A stretch of 64,000 bases of DNA, from positions 992,001 through 1,056,000 of the forward strand of contig NZ_CP045245.1 in the NCBI RefSeq assembly GCF_009720485.1. Reading direction: 5' to 3'. This stretch comes from Cellulomonas sp. JZ18 (lineage in GTDB: Bacteria; Actinomycetota; Actinomycetes; Actinomycetales; Cellulomonadaceae). A program made the position numbers and the translations under genes. Positions 18,488-29,338 of this stretch are shown here, piece after piece (position 1 is the first letter of the stretch; every line of letters begins with the position of its first letter). The notes under the pieces were generated by a model. It was not told where the DNA came from, searched no databases, and saw nothing but the letters and a program-made list of their open reading frames with translations.

Positions 18488-21400
18488 TCAGGCTCGGCGA
18501 CGGACCCGCAGGGAGGCCGTGCCGACGGCCAGTGCCAGGAGCGCCGTGAGGGCGAGCGCCCCTGTCGTCGTGCCGGTGGCGGCGAGCCGGGCGTCCGTCC
18601 GGCCGCCGGACGCCGTACCGGACGACGTCCCGGAGGGCCCGGTCGTCGCGGTGCCCGGGACAGCCGCCACCTCGATGGGCACGCCGCCGACCACGCCGCT
18701 CGCGGAGCGCACCACGAGCGTGTGCGCGCCCGCCGGGACGTCGGCGGGGAGGTGGACGCGCACGGCCAGCGCGCCGGCCGCGTCGGCCCGCGTCCGCAGC
18801 AGCAGCCGTGGTGCGGAGTGCAGCCAGATCTCGGCCTCCTCGTGCGGGTGCAGGCCGACCGCGCGCACGTCCACGGCGCCGCCCGCGGCCGGACGCGCTG
18901 TCGACGCGGCGACGTCGAGCCCGCCGGCGACGACGAGCGCGACCTGCGCGGTCGCGCCGGCGCCCACGCCGTTCGCCGCGCGGAGCGTCACCGTGGCGGT
19001 ACCGGCCCGCACGGGCGTCCCGACGAGTCGGCCGCCCGTGGGCGTGGGCTCCCACGTGACGCCCTCGGGCAGCCCGTCGGCCGTCACGACCGGTGCGGGC
19101 CAGCCGTCGGCGGTCACGTCGACGCGCACCGGCTCGCCGCGCACCGCCGGCACGCTGCGGTCCGCCGTCAGGGCGGCCGGGGTCTCGACCTCGACCGTCC
19201 ACGGCACCTCGACGAGCGGCCCGGTGCCGTTGTCGAGCCGCAGGAGCACGGCGTGCGGTCCCGGGGCGGACGTCGTGCCGCGCAGGTGCACGGCGGCGTC
19301 CACGACCTCGACGCGCAGCCCCTCGGGCAGCCCTGCGGCGGTCACCGCGGGGCGCGGGTGCCCCACGACGTCGGCGAGGGCGACGTCCGCCGGTGCGCCG
19401 GCACGGACCCGGGTCGTGCCGCCCGTGGCGGTGAGCGTGGGGCGGCTCGTGACCTCGAACGCGAGCACGAGCGTCTGCGTGCCCACGCCGTTGTCCGCCG
19501 TCACGGTGACGGGCGGCACGGGCCCGGCGTCGGCCGCGGTGGGCTCCGCCGTGAACGTCGCCGCGGCCGCGTCGAACGTGAGCCAGCGGGGCAGCGGGGA
19601 CGTCGTCAGGGTCGGTGCCGGGTGGCCGCCGACGGTCAGCGCCCGCGTCGTCCGCGTGCCGGCCGCGAGGGGCCCACCGGTGCCGGCGACGGTCGCGGGG
19701 GCCTCGACCACGAGCGCGTACGTCGCGACGGCGGCGGGGCCGACGCCGTTGGCCGCCGTGAGGCGCACGTGCGACGTGCCGGGACCGGTCGGGGTGCCGC
19801 GCAGCGCGACGCCCGTGGCCGTGCGCTCGAGCGCGAGCCCGGCTGGGAGGCCGTCGGCGGAGACCTCGGGCTCGGGGTAGCCGGACACGGTCACCGGGAC
19901 GTCCACCGTGCCGCCGAGCAGCACGCGTCCGCCGGTGGCCGGCGTCAGGCCCGGGGGCTCCTGGACCTCGACCGTCCACGGGACGGTCACGGCGGGGCCG
20001 GTGCCGTTGTCGAGCGTGAGGGTCACGGCGTGGCGTCCCGCGGCCGCGGTGGTGCCGGTCAGGCGCACCGTGCGCCCGTCCACCGCGACGTCGAGACCGG
20101 CGGGCAGGCCGTCGGCGGTGACCGTGGGCACCGGGTGGCCCCCGAGCGTCGTGAGCGCGACGTCGGCGGTGCCGCCCGCGCGCAGGGTGGTGCTCCCGTG
20201 CGCGACGTCGGCGGACGGCGCGGAGCGCACGTGAAGGACGACGATCGCGGACGACCCCACGCCGATCCCGTTCATGGCGGAGACCAGGAGGGTGTGCCGG
20301 CCCGCCACCTCGGGTGTGCCGACGAGCGCGACGGTCGTGCCGTCGACCGCGAGCCGGACGCCCGCGGGCTGCCCCGTGAGGAGCAGCTGGGGCGGGGGTA
20401 CCCGCTGACGGTCACGGGCACGGGCGTGAGCGGCTCGCCCAGCCTCGCCACCACCTCGGTGGGGGCGGAGACGGCCGCGGGTGCGACGACGGTCAGCTGC
20501 AGGGTGCGCGTGGCGGCGGGGTGCGCGGGGCCGTTCGCGGCGGTGAGGGTCACCTCGGCCTCGCCGGTGGCGCCCGTGGCACCGACGAGGCGCAGGTCCG
20601 CCCCGTCCTGCACGAGGGTGAGGCCGGCGGGCAGGCCGTCGGCGGTCACGGCCGGCGACGGCGAGCCCGCCACCGTGCCGAGCGCGATCGTCTCCCCGAG
20701 ACCGGCGTGCAGGACGAGCCGGGCCGGCGTGCCGACGAGCTGCGGCGCGGTGGCGACCTCGACGCGCAGGCGTGCGGTCGCCACCGCGCCGACGCCGTTG
20801 TCCGCGCGGAGCTCCACCTCGGCGACGCCGGGCGTGCCCGGTGTGCCGACGAGCGCGGTGCCGTCCTCGGCCACGCGCAGGCCCGCCGGCAGCCCGGTCG
20901 CCGTCACGACCGGCGCGGGGTAGCCGCCGAGGGTGAGCGGGACGTGCGCCTGCTCCCCGGCCGCGACCTGCACGGACGCCGGTGCGTCGACACGTGCGTG
21001 CGCACGCAGCACGAGCGTCACGGCCGCGGTGGCGGGCGCCCCGAGCCCGTTGTCCGCGCGCAGGGTCACCGTGCGCGGCCCCTCGCCGGCCACCGGGGTG
21101 CCGGTCAGCCGCACGGTGCCGTCGGCGTCGAGCACGACCGACAGCCCGGTCGGGAGGTTGTCGGCGGTGACCGCGGGCAGCGGGAAGCCCGCGACCCGGC
21201 CCAGGACGGTGCCGTCCGCGGGGGCGTCGCGGACCACCGGGACGGACGAGCCGGGACCGGTGACGGCGGCGGGGCGGGTGGCCCGCACGGTGAGCGTGGC
21301 CGTCGCCTCACCGGCTGCGTTGCGCGCGGTGACGGTGAAGGGACCGTGCTCGCCGGCGTCGGTCGCGGCGGGCGTGGCGGTGAACGTGCGCGTCGCGGCG

Positions 21401-23505
21401 TCGAACGTGAGCCAGCCCGGCAGGGCGGGGTCCACCGTCAGCGCAGGGGCCTCGTGGCCCTCGACGTCGAGGACCCAGGCGGTGCGCGTCCCGGTCGGCG
21501 CGACGAGCACGGGCGCCGCGTCGGGGAAGACCGGCGAGAGCAGCGCACGCACGGTGACGTCGTGGGTGACGGTCCGCGTACCGGCGGCCGTCACCCGGAC
21601 GACGGCCGAGCCGGCGGCCGTCGGGGTGCCGGACAGGACCACCTGCTGCCCGCGCACCTCGACCCGCAGCCCCGCGGGCAGGGCGAGCGGGCCGCCGTCG
21701 GCGCCGGCGACCGTGACACGCGGCGCCGGGAAGCCGTCCGCCTCCAGCACGTGCTGGGCGTACGTGCCGACGTGCCAGGTGAGGTCCGCCGCCCCGGTCA
21801 GCGCCGGGGCGGCGGTGAGGGTCCAGGGCAGCTCGCCGGTCGTCTCGCCGAACGCGTTCCGTGCCGTCACCGTGGCGAGGCCGGTGCCGGCGGCGGTGCG
21901 CGGCGCCGTGCCGGACAGCGTCCGGGTCGCGCCCGTGCCCGTGACCGACCAGCCCTCGGGCAGGCCGGTGGCCGTGACGACGGCGTCGGGGGACGCGGAG
22001 ACCCCGAGCGGCACGTCCAGGGGCGCGCCCGCCTCGCCGGTGACGTCCGTGGGGAGGGTGAGGACCGGGGCGGAGCCGACGACGACGTCGAGCGTCCGCT
22101 CGGCGGTGCCGGCGGTGCTGGTCGCGGTGACCCGCACGGTCGACGCGCCGTCGACGGTCGGCGTGCCGGCGATCCGCACGCCGTCGGACGTGGGCGCCGC
22201 CGTGACGCCGGCCGGCAGGCCCGCGACCGCCACCGTGGGCGCGGGGACGCCGGTGACCTGCACGTCGAGCGCGACGGGCTCGCCGCGCGGCCACGCCTGC
22301 GCGGGCACCTCGGCCACCGCCGGGGGAGCGGTCACGAGGACCGGCACCTCGACGGTGCGGCTCTCGAAGCCGGTGTCGAGCGTGACCCGCACGGTGTGCT
22401 CGCCCGGCGCCGTCGGCGTGCCCGTCAGCGCGACGCGCCCGTCGGTGAGCACGACGCGGGTCCCGGCGGGCGTGCCGGTGGCACCGGCGACGGCCGCCAC
22501 CGGCACGGAGCTCACCGTGCCGAGCGTCGTGTCCGCCGCGACCCCGACCGGTACGGTCACCGGACCTGCGGCCGGTGCGAACGTCACGGGCGACGGGACG
22601 ACGACGCGCACGTCCCGCTCGGCGACGAGGCTGTTCGCGACGGTGGCGCGCACCCGCACCGTGGTGTCCGCGTACGCGGTGCCGGGGTCGCCCGTGAACG
22701 TCACGCGGGTGCTGCGGTCGCCCTTGACGGCTGCCGACGTCAGCCACGCCGGGCCACCGCTCACGCTCACGTCGGGCTCGGGGAAGCCGGTCACCGTCAG
22801 GGCCTGCGTCTGCGGACCGGCCGCCGGCCGGAAGACGAGCGGGTCCGCCGGCACCGTCGGGGCCTCGTAGGCGGGCTCACCGGACTCGAACCCGAGGCTC
22901 GTGAAGGTCACCGACACGGGGGTCCGGTGCAGCGTCCCGGCGACGCCCAGCCGCAGGCGGGTCACGCGGGTCAGGTCGGCGCCGGCGCCGACCGGGCGCA
23001 GCCACGCGGCGTCCCCCTCGTACGCCGGCCGGTAGCGGACGGTGAGGAAGTCGGGCTGCGCGGGCCGGCTGAGGCCGCTGCCCGCGCTCTGCCGCCCGTC
23101 GGCGTCCCAGACCGTGACCGAGAACGCGATCGGGTTGCCCTCGACCTGGGGGTGCACGTCCTCGTACTTGAGCAGGATCCGGTCGAGGGTGCCGCCCGCC
23201 GTGAGGTCGACCGGGGCCGGGGCGTCCCAGTCGACCCACGTGTTCGCGGTCACGCAGCCGTCGACGCCTGCCTCGACCCGCATGCGCCCGGGCGTCACGG
23301 TGACGCTCGAGCCCTGCGACGGCTCGCACGTCCACATGTCGCCCGCGGCCGGTGTGCGGGTGCCCATGCTGCGCCCCGCGAAGTCGTCGACGGTGAACCC
23401 GGCCGGCTCGGCCGCGGTCGCGGGCAGCGCGACCGCGGCGCCGCTGAGCGCGAGGACGGCGGTCAGGAGGGCCGCGGTCAGGCGGCCGGGGCGGGAGATG
23501 GGCAC
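18488..23505 (-). pseudogene. giant secreted repeat protein with putative-Ig modules and LAxTG wall anchor, interrupted by a 1-base frameshift
   Basis: Joined, this is about 1,672 residues. It starts with a signal peptide (LTAALLTAVLALSGAAVALP, then ATAAEP) from GTG 23505, which has GAGGA upstream. A non-repetitive domain of some 200 residues follows, with several Trp (DMWTCEPSQGSS). Then come about 14 degenerate modules of 80-90 residues with the recurring pattern GLPAGL ... LxGTPT ... TVTAxNxxG, the hallmark of putative Ig (He_PIG-like) domains. The C-terminus is a sorting signal: LAATG, a hydrophobic segment, then RVRRRA. LAxTG is the motif of class E sortases, so wall anchoring is expected. 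Frame changes at 20389-20392, where adding one base to a four-G run (C-run on the coding strand) restores continuity. It interrupts the usual rplQ-truA neighbourhood. Function unknown; adhesion or carbohydrate-surface binding would suit the architecture. Confidence 0.8.
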
Positions 23506-23689
23506 GGGCGTCCTCAGGTCGGGGCGGTCGCCGCGCCCCGGGCGCAGCGGCGGCGGCCGCGGCACCGGCGGGGAGCGGGGGACGGGGGCACGGTAGGGGC
23601 GCGGCCCGGGTGGCGGACAGGGCCGGCGCGCGTCCCGTCCGGATCGCCCCGGTCTGCGTCCACGGCTCGGACGCCACGCCCGCGCTGGG

Positions 23690-23695
23690 TACCGT
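23690..23695 (+). promoter_or_regulatory. -10 element (TACCGT) of a probably leaderless transcript
   Basis: TACCGT ends 7 bases before the ATG at 23703, which has no Shine-Dalgarno sequence. Confidence 0.5.
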
Positions 23696-23702
23696 CGGCG
23701 GC

Positions 23703-24449
23703 ATGAGCGAGGGCAGGACTCCCGTGGTGCTCGTCCACGGGCTGCGCGCGTCCCGCACGATGTGGCGGGCGCAGGTGACGGCGCTGGAGGCGGCGGGGCG
23801 GACGGTGGTCGCACCCGACCTGCCCGGTCACGGTGCGCGTCTGGGGGAGCGGTACACGCACGCCGGTGCCGTCGACGCGGTGGCCGCCGCCGTGCAGGAC
23901 GTCGGCGGTCGGGCGGTGGTCGTCGGGCTGTCGCTCGGCGGGTACGTCGCCATCGCCCACGCCGCCCGGCACCCCGAGCAGGTCGCCGGGCTCGTCGCCG
24001 CCTCGTGCTCGACGCGGCCTCACCGTGCCGTCCTGCGCGCCTGGGGTGCGGCGGCGTGGGGCTTCGCACGTCTGCCGGACCGGGGCGCGGCCGTGAACCA
24101 GTGGCTCGTGGACCGGACGCTGCCGGCGGAGGGGGCCGCGGACGCCGGCGCCGGCGGCTTCGCGCTCGACGTCGTCGAGGACGCGCTGCGGGAGATGACC
24201 GTGGCCCGCCCGCTCGAGGACCTCGGGCGCGTGCCGGCGCCCGTGTGGATCGTCAACGGGCGCTGGGACCACTTCCGCGGCGAGGAGCGGCGCTTCCTCG
24301 CCGCCTGCCGGGACGGGCGCCTGGTGGTCGTGCCGCGGGCGACGCACCTGGTGAGCCTGGTGCAGCCGGTCCGGTTCACGCGGGTGCTGCTCGAGGTCCT
24401 CGCGGACGTGGACGCCCGGGAGGCGCTCGCCCGGACCGGACGGTCCTGA
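23703..24449 (+). CDS. alpha/beta-fold hydrolase
   Basis: A 248-residue soluble alpha/beta hydrolase. The oxyanion region VVLVHGLRAS, the nucleophile elbow GLSLGG (Ser near residue 80), an acidic residue in GRWDHFRG and the late His in PRATHLVSLVQP form a plausible catalytic triad. Substrate cannot be told from sequence; it is of the general esterase/haloperoxidase-like class. It has a leaderless-type promoter and stands alone between two minus-strand genes. Confidence 0.8.
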   Translation: MSEGRTPVVLVHGLRASRTMWRAQVTALEAAGRTVVAPDLPGHGARLGERYTHAGAVDAVAAAVQDVGGRAVVVGLSLGGYVAIAHAARHPEQVAGLVAASCSTRPHRAVLRAWGAAAWGFARLPDRGAAVNQWLVDRTLPAEGAADAGAGGFALDVVEDALREMTVARPLEDLGRVPAPVWIVNGRWDHFRGEERRFLAACRDGRLVVVPRATHLVSLVQPVRFTRVLLEVLADVDAREALARTGRS

Positions 24450-24469
24450 GCGCGGCGCCCGGCGCACCG

Positions 24470-25234
24470 TCAGTGCACGAGCGCCCAGGCCCGCACGCCG
24501 CCGACGATGCCCGCCTGGTTCGGCACGACGACGACGTCGTCCCCGAGCCGCTCCAGCACGGTCGGCGTGATCGCGCGCGCGTTGCCCCCGCCCAGGTACA
24601 GCCGGTCCCAGTGGAACACCGGGCGGAACCCGTCCACGACCCGCCGCACGCGCCGGGACCACAGCCCGTCGCCCAGCCGCGCGCGCTCGGGCTGGCCGAC
24701 GTAGGCGTCGTACGTGGTGCCCCAGCGCACCGGGGCGTGCGACAGCTCGAGGTGCGGTGCGAGCCGTCCGCCGTCGAACAGCGCCGACCCCAGCCCGGTG
24801 CCGAGCGTGAGGACCAGCTCGAGCCCCGTGCCGGACACGACGCCCGCGCCGTGCACCTCCGCGTCGTTGAGGACGAGCGTCGGCACGCCGAGGCGCGCCT
24901 CCAGCAGCGCGCGCACGTCGCAGCCCTGCCACGCCGCGACCAGCTCGGGCAGCACGGCCGTGCGGGGGCCCGACCGGGTCACGTAGTGGGGGGTCGCGAC
25001 GACGACCCCGTGCCGCACCATCCCGGGCACGCCGACCGTGGCGCGACCGGCGGGCGGCAGGTCGGCCGCGATCGCGGCGATCGTGTCCGCGAGGCGCTCC
25101 GGCGGCAGGGGGTAGGGCGTGGGCACGCGCACGGCGGGCACGTGCAGCGTGCCGGCGGAGTCGAGCACCGACGCCTTGATCCCGCCGCCGCCGCAGTCGA
25201 CGGCGAGGGTCCAGGGGTCGGTCGCGGGCGGCAC
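24470..25234 (-). CDS. ROK-family sugar kinase, polyphosphate-glucokinase-like
   Basis: A 254-residue sugar kinase of the ROK/actin-like ATPase fold. The phosphate-binding loop DCGGGGIKAS is near the N-terminus, the catalytic Asp lies in LNDAEVHG and the second phosphate motif is LTLGTGLGSALF. Size and the LTLGTGLGSALFDGGRL segment resemble polyphosphate/ATP glucokinase PpgK. The zinc-binding CxCGxxGC of many ROK proteins is absent, as in PpgK. GTG 25234 is preferred over GTG 25243 because TACCGT (25247-25242) ends 7 bases before it; the promoter faces that of truA. Glucose as substrate is an inference. Confidence 0.7.
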   Translation of the reverse strand: MPPATDPWTLAVDCGGGGIKASVLDSAGTLHVPAVRVPTPYPLPPERLADTIAAIAADLPPAGRATVGVPGMVRHGVVVATPHYVTRSGPRTAVLPELVAAWQGCDVRALLEARLGVPTLVLNDAEVHGAGVVSGTGLELVLTLGTGLGSALFDGGRLAPHLELSHAPVRWGTTYDAYVGQPERARLGDGLWSRRVRRVVDGFRPVFHWDRLYLGGGNARAITPTVLERLGDDVVVVPNQAGIVGGVRAWALVH

Positions 25235-25257
25235 GCCGACCACGGTAGCGCCGCGGC

Positions 25258-25263
25258 TAGCGT
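25258..25263 (+). promoter_or_regulatory. -10 element (TAGCGT) of leaderless truA
   Basis: TAGCGT ends 6 bases before the truA GTG at 25270. The divergent kinase has TACCGT at 25247-25242 on the other strand. Confidence 0.5.
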
Positions 25264-25269
25264 GGGCCC

Positions 25270-26232
25270 GTGCACAGCGCGGACGAGGCCCGGACCCACG
25301 ACGCGACGGCCGCGGACGCGCCGTCCACGGCCGTCCGCCTGCGCCTCGACCTCGCCTACGACGGCACGGACTTCAGCGGCTGGGCCCGCCAGCCGGCGCT
25401 GCGCACGGTGCAGGGGACGCTGGAGGACGCGCTCGCGACGGTCCTGCGGACCGCGCCCCGCGGCGAGCCGGCACCGCGCGTCACGGTGGCGGGCCGCACG
25501 GACGCGGGTGTGCACGCGCGCGGTCAGGTGGCCCACGTCGACGTCCTCCCCGCCGCGCTCGCGGCCGCCCGCGGCCGGTCGGACCGGGACGCGCTCGACG
25601 TCCTGGCGACCCGGCTGGCCGGCGTCCTGCCGCCGGACCTCGTCGTGCACCGGGTCACGCGTGCCCCCGACGGCTTCGACGCCCGCTTCGGCGCCCTGCG
25701 CCGGCGCTACGCGTACCGGGTGGTCGACGACCCGGCGGCGCGCGACCCCCTCCGCCGTGCGTGGGTCCTGTGGCACCGGCACCGGCTCGACGTCGGGGCG
25801 ATGGACGCGGCGGCCCGCCGGCTGGTCGGCCGGCACGACTTCGCGGCCTACTGCAAGCCGCGGCCGGACGCGACGACCATCCGCACCCTCGAGGAGTTCA
25901 CGTGGTCACGCCCGGCGCAGGGCCCGGACGCCGGGCTGGTGGTGGCGCACGTGCAGGCCGACGCGTTCTGCCACTCGATGGTCCGCGCGCTCGTCGGCGC
26001 GAGCCTCGCCGTGGGGGAGGGGCGCCGGCCCGTCGACTGGCCGCACGCACTGCTCGTGGGGCGTCGGCGCGAGGGCGGCGCCACGGTCGTCGCGGCGCAC
26101 GGCCTCACGCTCGAGGAGGTCGCGTACCCGCCCGACCGCGAGCTCGCGGAGCGCGCCGAGCGCACGCGCGCCCGGCGCGGGGCCCACGAGGTCGAGGGCG
26201 TGCCGGCGCCGGGCGGCGGCTGCTGCGGCTGA
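25270..26232 (+). CDS. truA: tRNA pseudouridine(38-40) synthase TruA
   Basis: TruA modifies uridines 38-40 in the anticodon arm of many tRNAs. The catalytic Asp78 is in GRTDAGVHA, preceded by LAYDGTDFSGWARQP and followed by RRRYAYRVVD and the FHSMVRALVG-type segment (CHSMVRALVG). At 320 residues it is longer than E. coli TruA, because of an N-terminal Ala-rich stretch and a C-terminal tail ending in GGGCCG. In many actinobacteria it follows rplQ directly; here 7 kb intervene. Confidence 0.93.
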   Translation: MHSADEARTHDATAADAPSTAVRLRLDLAYDGTDFSGWARQPALRTVQGTLEDALATVLRTAPRGEPAPRVTVAGRTDAGVHARGQVAHVDVLPAALAAARGRSDRDALDVLATRLAGVLPPDLVVHRVTRAPDGFDARFGALRRRYAYRVVDDPAARDPLRRAWVLWHRHRLDVGAMDAAARRLVGRHDFAAYCKPRPDATTIRTLEEFTWSRPAQGPDAGLVVAHVQADAFCHSMVRALVGASLAVGEGRRPVDWPHALLVGRRREGGATVVAAHGLTLEEVAYPPDRELAERAERTRARRGAHEVEGVPAPGGGCCG

Positions 26233-26274
26233 CGCGGGACGGCGGGGGGACCCCCGCCCCGTCGGCCGAGGTCG

Positions 26275-26778
26275 TCAGGCGAAGTCGTCGGGCGAGCGCT
26301 CGTCGTCGCCCGTGACCTCGTCGTCGTCCGCGAGGCCCGGGGCGTCGGGGTAGGCGTCCTCGTACTCCTCCTCGATGACGTGCACCGCGGCCTCCTCGGA
26401 CGTGGCCGCACCGCCGGCGATCCCGGCGTCGACGGCGAACTCGCTCGTGCCGCCGGAGTCGACGGCGTCGCCGTCCTCGACCAGGCGGCCGGCGCGCAGC
26501 TCGTCGCGGTCCGCCGGCGGGGCGGCGTCCTGCTGGTCCCACACCTCGGGCTCCTCCTGGGCGACGCGCTGGTCGAGCGTCTCGCCGCGCGCCTCCTCCC
26601 AGTGGGTCTCGCCGAAGCGCGTCGACGCCGGACGGTCCCGCTCGGGCGGGACGATCGCCTCGTCCAGCGGGTCACCCGTCCGGCGGTCGGACATCGAGTC
26701 CTCGCCGGTGATCTGGTTGCTGTCCCCCTCTGCCCCGAGGGCGGGGTCGGTCCTGGTGGCAGGCGTGTCCTCGCTCAT
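26275..26778 (-). CDS. acidic DUF5709-type protein
   Basis: A 167-residue, strongly acidic hydrophilic protein. It contains DPLDEAIVPPERDRP and a THWEEARGETLDQRVAQEEP segment that I associate with the actinobacterial DUF5709 family. It ends in an Asp/Glu run. No membrane segment or catalytic motif is visible and the function is unknown. ATG 26778 is chosen over an upstream ATG at 26814 because family-like sequence starts there. It is divergent from the ABC-F gene. Confidence 0.7.
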   Translation of the reverse strand: MSEDTPATRTDPALGAEGDSNQITGEDSMSDRRTGDPLDEAIVPPERDRPASTRFGETHWEEARGETLDQRVAQEEPEVWDQQDAAPPADRDELRAGRLVEDGDAVDSGGTSEFAVDAGIAGGAATSEEAAVHVIEEEYEDAYPDAPGLADDDEVTGDDERSPDDFA

Positions 26779-26897
26779 GGCACGACCCAAGCACCGCGGC
26801 TGCCGCCCCGCCACAGCAGCGGGCGCCCACCGGCGGCGCGTGCGCCACGGGCGAAATCGGCTGGGGAGCCGGGCGCGCGGGGCGCGAGACTGCGCCC

Positions 26898-28580
26898 ATG
26901 GGTCATCTCGAGGTCGCCGGTGTCGGGTGGACGCTGCCGGACGGGCGTCCCCTGCTCGACGACGTGTCCTTCCGCGTCGGCGAGGGGCAGCGCGCGGCCC
27001 TGGTCGGCCCGAACGGCGTCGGCAAGTCGACGCTGCTGCGCGTCGTCACCGGGGACGTCACGCCGCACGCCGGTGCCGTGGTGCGCAGCGGCGGGACCGG
27101 CGTGATGCGCCAGGAGGTCGGGCGCATCGAGGACGACCGCAGCGTGCGCGACCTGCTCGCGTCCCTCGCGCCGCCCGCCGTGCGGGCCGCCGCGGCCGAG
27201 CTCGCGGCGGCCGAGCTGCTGATGATGGAGCGCGACGACGAACCGACCCAGATGCGGTACGCGCAGGCGCTCGCGGACTGGGCCGACGTGGGCGGCTACG
27301 ACGCCGAGACCGGGTGGGACGTCGTCACGGACGCCGTGCTGTCGCTGCCGTTCGAGCGCGCGCAGCACCGGGACGTGCGCACGCTGTCGGGCGGGGAGCA
27401 GAAGCGTCTGGTGCTGGAGGCGCTGCTGCGCGGGCCCGACGAGGTGCTCGTCCTCGACGAGCCGGACAACGCGCTCGACGTGCCCACCAAGCGCTGGCTC
27501 GAGGACCGGCTGGTCGAGTCGCCGAAGACGGTGCTGCTGGTCAGCCACGACCGCGAGACGCTCGCGCGCGTGGCCACCCACGTGGTGACGCTCGAGCCGA
27601 CCGCCGTCGGTGCGCGGGCGTGGACCCACGGTGGGGGCTTCGCGACGTACGCACGGGCCCGCGCCGACCGCCGCGCGCGGCTCGAGGAGCTCGCCCGCCG
27701 GTGGGACGAGGAGCACGCGAAGCTGCGCGAGCTGGTCGTCACGTTGAAGCAGAAGGCGGCCTTCAACGACGGCCTCGCGTCCCGGTACCAGGCGGCGCAG
27801 ACGCGGCTGCGCAAGTTCGAGGAGGCGGGGCCGCCGGTCGTCGTGGCCCGCGACGAGCGCGTGCGGGTGCGGCTGACGGGCGGCAGGACGGCCAAGCGGG
27901 CGGTCGTCGCGCAGGGGCTCGGCCTGACGGGTCTCATGCGACCGTTCGACCTGGAGGTCTGGTACGGCGAGCGGGTGGCGGTGCTGGGCTCGAACGGCTC
28001 GGGCAAGTCGCACTTCCTGCGCCTGCTGGCCGGTGGTGGCACCGACCCGGCGCCCGAGCACGCGCCGGCGGGCGACCTGCGTCCCGCGCCGGTCGCGCAC
28101 ACGGGCTCGGTCGTGCTGGGCTCGCGGGTGCGGCCGGGGTGGTTCGCGCAGAACCACACGCACCCCGAGCTGGTGGGTCGGACCCTGCTCGACGTGCTGC
28201 ACCGGGGTGACGGCCACCGCCCGGGGCTGGGGCGGGAGGCGGCGAGCCGTGCGCTGGACCGCTACGGCCTCGTGGCGGCGGCGGAGCAGCGCTACGAGAC
28301 CCTCTCCGGCGGGCAGCAGGCGCGCCTGCAGATCCTGCTGCTGGAGCTGGCCGGGGCGACCCTGCTGCTCCTCGACGAGCCGACCGACAACCTCGACCTG
28401 CCGTCGGCGGAGGCGCTCGAGGCCGGTCTCGCCGCGTTCGACGGGACGGTCCTCGCCGTCACGCACGACCGGTGGTTCACCCGGACGTTCGACCGCTTCC
28501 TCGTCTTCGGGGCGGACGGCGGCGTCGTGGAGACGCCCGAGCCGGTGTGGGAGGTCGGACGGGTGGCACGGGCCCGCTGA
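26898..28580 (+). CDS. ABC-F family ATPase
   Basis: A soluble protein of 560 residues with two ATP-binding cassettes and no membrane domain. First cassette: Walker A GPNGVGKS (residues 37-44), signature LSGGE (163), Walker B VLVLDEP. Second: Walker A GSNGSGKS (364), signature LSGGQ (469), Walker [16 protein letters not shown]. Between them is a charged linker (about residues 245-320, [20 protein letters not shown]) that in ABC-F proteins enters the ribosomal E site. Members act in translation or protect ribosomes from antibiotics; which applies here is unclear. GAGACT ends 6 bases before the ATG, suggesting a leaderless mRNA. Confidence 0.88.
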   Translation: MGHLEVAGVGWTLPDGRPLLDDVSFRVGEGQRAALVGPNGVGKSTLLRVVTGDVTPHAGAVVRSGGTGVMRQEVGRIEDDRSVRDLLASLAPPAVRAAAAELAAAELLMMERDDEPTQMRYAQALADWADVGGYDAETGWDVVTDAVLSLPFERAQHRDVRTLSGGEQKRLVLEALLRGPDEVLVLDEPDNALDVPTKRWLEDRLVESPKTVLLVSHDRETLARVATHVVTLEPTAVGARAWTHGGGFATYARARADRRARLEELARRWDEEHAKLRELVVTLKQKAAFNDGLASRYQAAQTRLRKFEEAGPPVVVARDERVRVRLTGGRTAKRAVVAQGLGLTGLMRPFDLEVWYGERVAVLGSNGSGKSHFLRLLAGGGTDPAPEHAPAGDLRPAPVAHTGSVVLGSRVRPGWFAQNHTHPELVGRTLLDVLHRGDGHRPGLGREAASRALDRYGLVAAAEQRYETLSGGQQARLQILLLELAGATLLLLDEPTDNLDLPSAEALEAGLAAFDGTVLAVTHDRWFTRTFDRFLVFGADGGVVETPEPVWEVGRVARAR

Positions 28581-28646
28581 GGTCCCGCGCGGGCGCGTCC
28601 GGCAGGGGCGCGCGACCTGCGCGGTGCCGGCTGTGACGGGTGTCTT

Positions 28647-28675
28647 TTGCCCTGGCTGCCGCGTGCCGGTACTCT
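28647..28675 (+). promoter_or_regulatory. rplM-rpsI promoter
   Basis: TTGCCC at 28647-28652 and TACTCT at 28670-28675 are 17 bases apart, a very good match in this GC-rich sequence. The leader to rplM is about 165 bases. Confidence 0.75.
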
Positions 28676-28848
28676 TGTGCTTCGTTGTGCGTCCCCTGTC
28701 GCGCACCGGTGACTTCTCACCACCGGGTGCCGATGGCCGTCCTGGTGCGATCCCACTCGCCGGGGCGGGATGCTCCGACAGCCATCCTCGGCCGGTCGCC
28801 CCTGCGCGCCCGGCCATGACACGCAACACGAGACAGAGGCCCACACCC

Positions 28849-29292
28849 GTGCGCACGTACACCCCGAAGCCCGGCGACGTCGAGCGGAACTGGTACGTCA
28901 TCGACGCGTCCGACGTCGTCCTCGGCCGCCTGGCCAGCCACGTGGCCACGCTGCTGCGCGGCAAGCACAAGCCGACGTTCGCGCCCCACGTCGACGGCGG
29001 TGACTTCGTCATCGTCGTCAACGCCGAGAAGGTCGCCCTGACCGGCAACAAGCGCGAGACGAAGCTCGCCTACCGCCACTCCGGCTACCCGGGCGGCCTG
29101 CGTGCCACCCGGTACGCGGACCTGCTCGAGAAGCACCCCGAGCGTGCGATCGAGAAGGCCGTCCGCGGCATGCTCCCGCGGACGACCCTCGGTCGTCAGC
29201 AGCTGAGCAAGCTGAAGGTCTACGCAGGCCCGGAGCACCCGCACGCAGCCCAGCAGCCGAAGCCGTTCGAGCTGACCCAGGTGGCGCAGTAA
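28849..29292 (+). CDS. rplM: 50S ribosomal protein L13
   Basis: L13 of 147 residues from GTG 28849 ([20 protein letters not shown]), the standard actinobacterial start, with CAGAGG upstream. An in-frame ATG at 28816 would add 11 unrelated residues. The [19 protein letters not shown] and HSGYPGG regions are conserved. It is an early assembly protein and heads the rplM-rpsI pair. Confidence 0.95.
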   Translation: MRTYTPKPGDVERNWYVIDASDVVLGRLASHVATLLRGKHKPTFAPHVDGGDFVIVVNAEKVALTGNKRETKLAYRHSGYPGGLRATRYADLLEKHPERAIEKAVRGMLPRTTLGRQQLSKLKVYAGPEHPHAAQQPKPFELTQVAQ

Positions 29293-29338
29293 GCCCCCGG
29301 CTGCTGCGGCAGTGACGAACACAGAACGCGAGGACACC

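Noticed and set aside
18488..23505. Horizontally acquired gene by atypical base composition
   Set aside because: Codon use and GC content look like the neighbours; only the location is unusual, so transfer cannot be claimed from the sequence alone.
20521..23706. Long plus-strand open frame opposite the wall-anchored repeat protein
   Set aside because: Composition is Arg/Gly/Ala repetitive, a codon-bias shadow of the minus-strand repeats; no start site or family resemblance.
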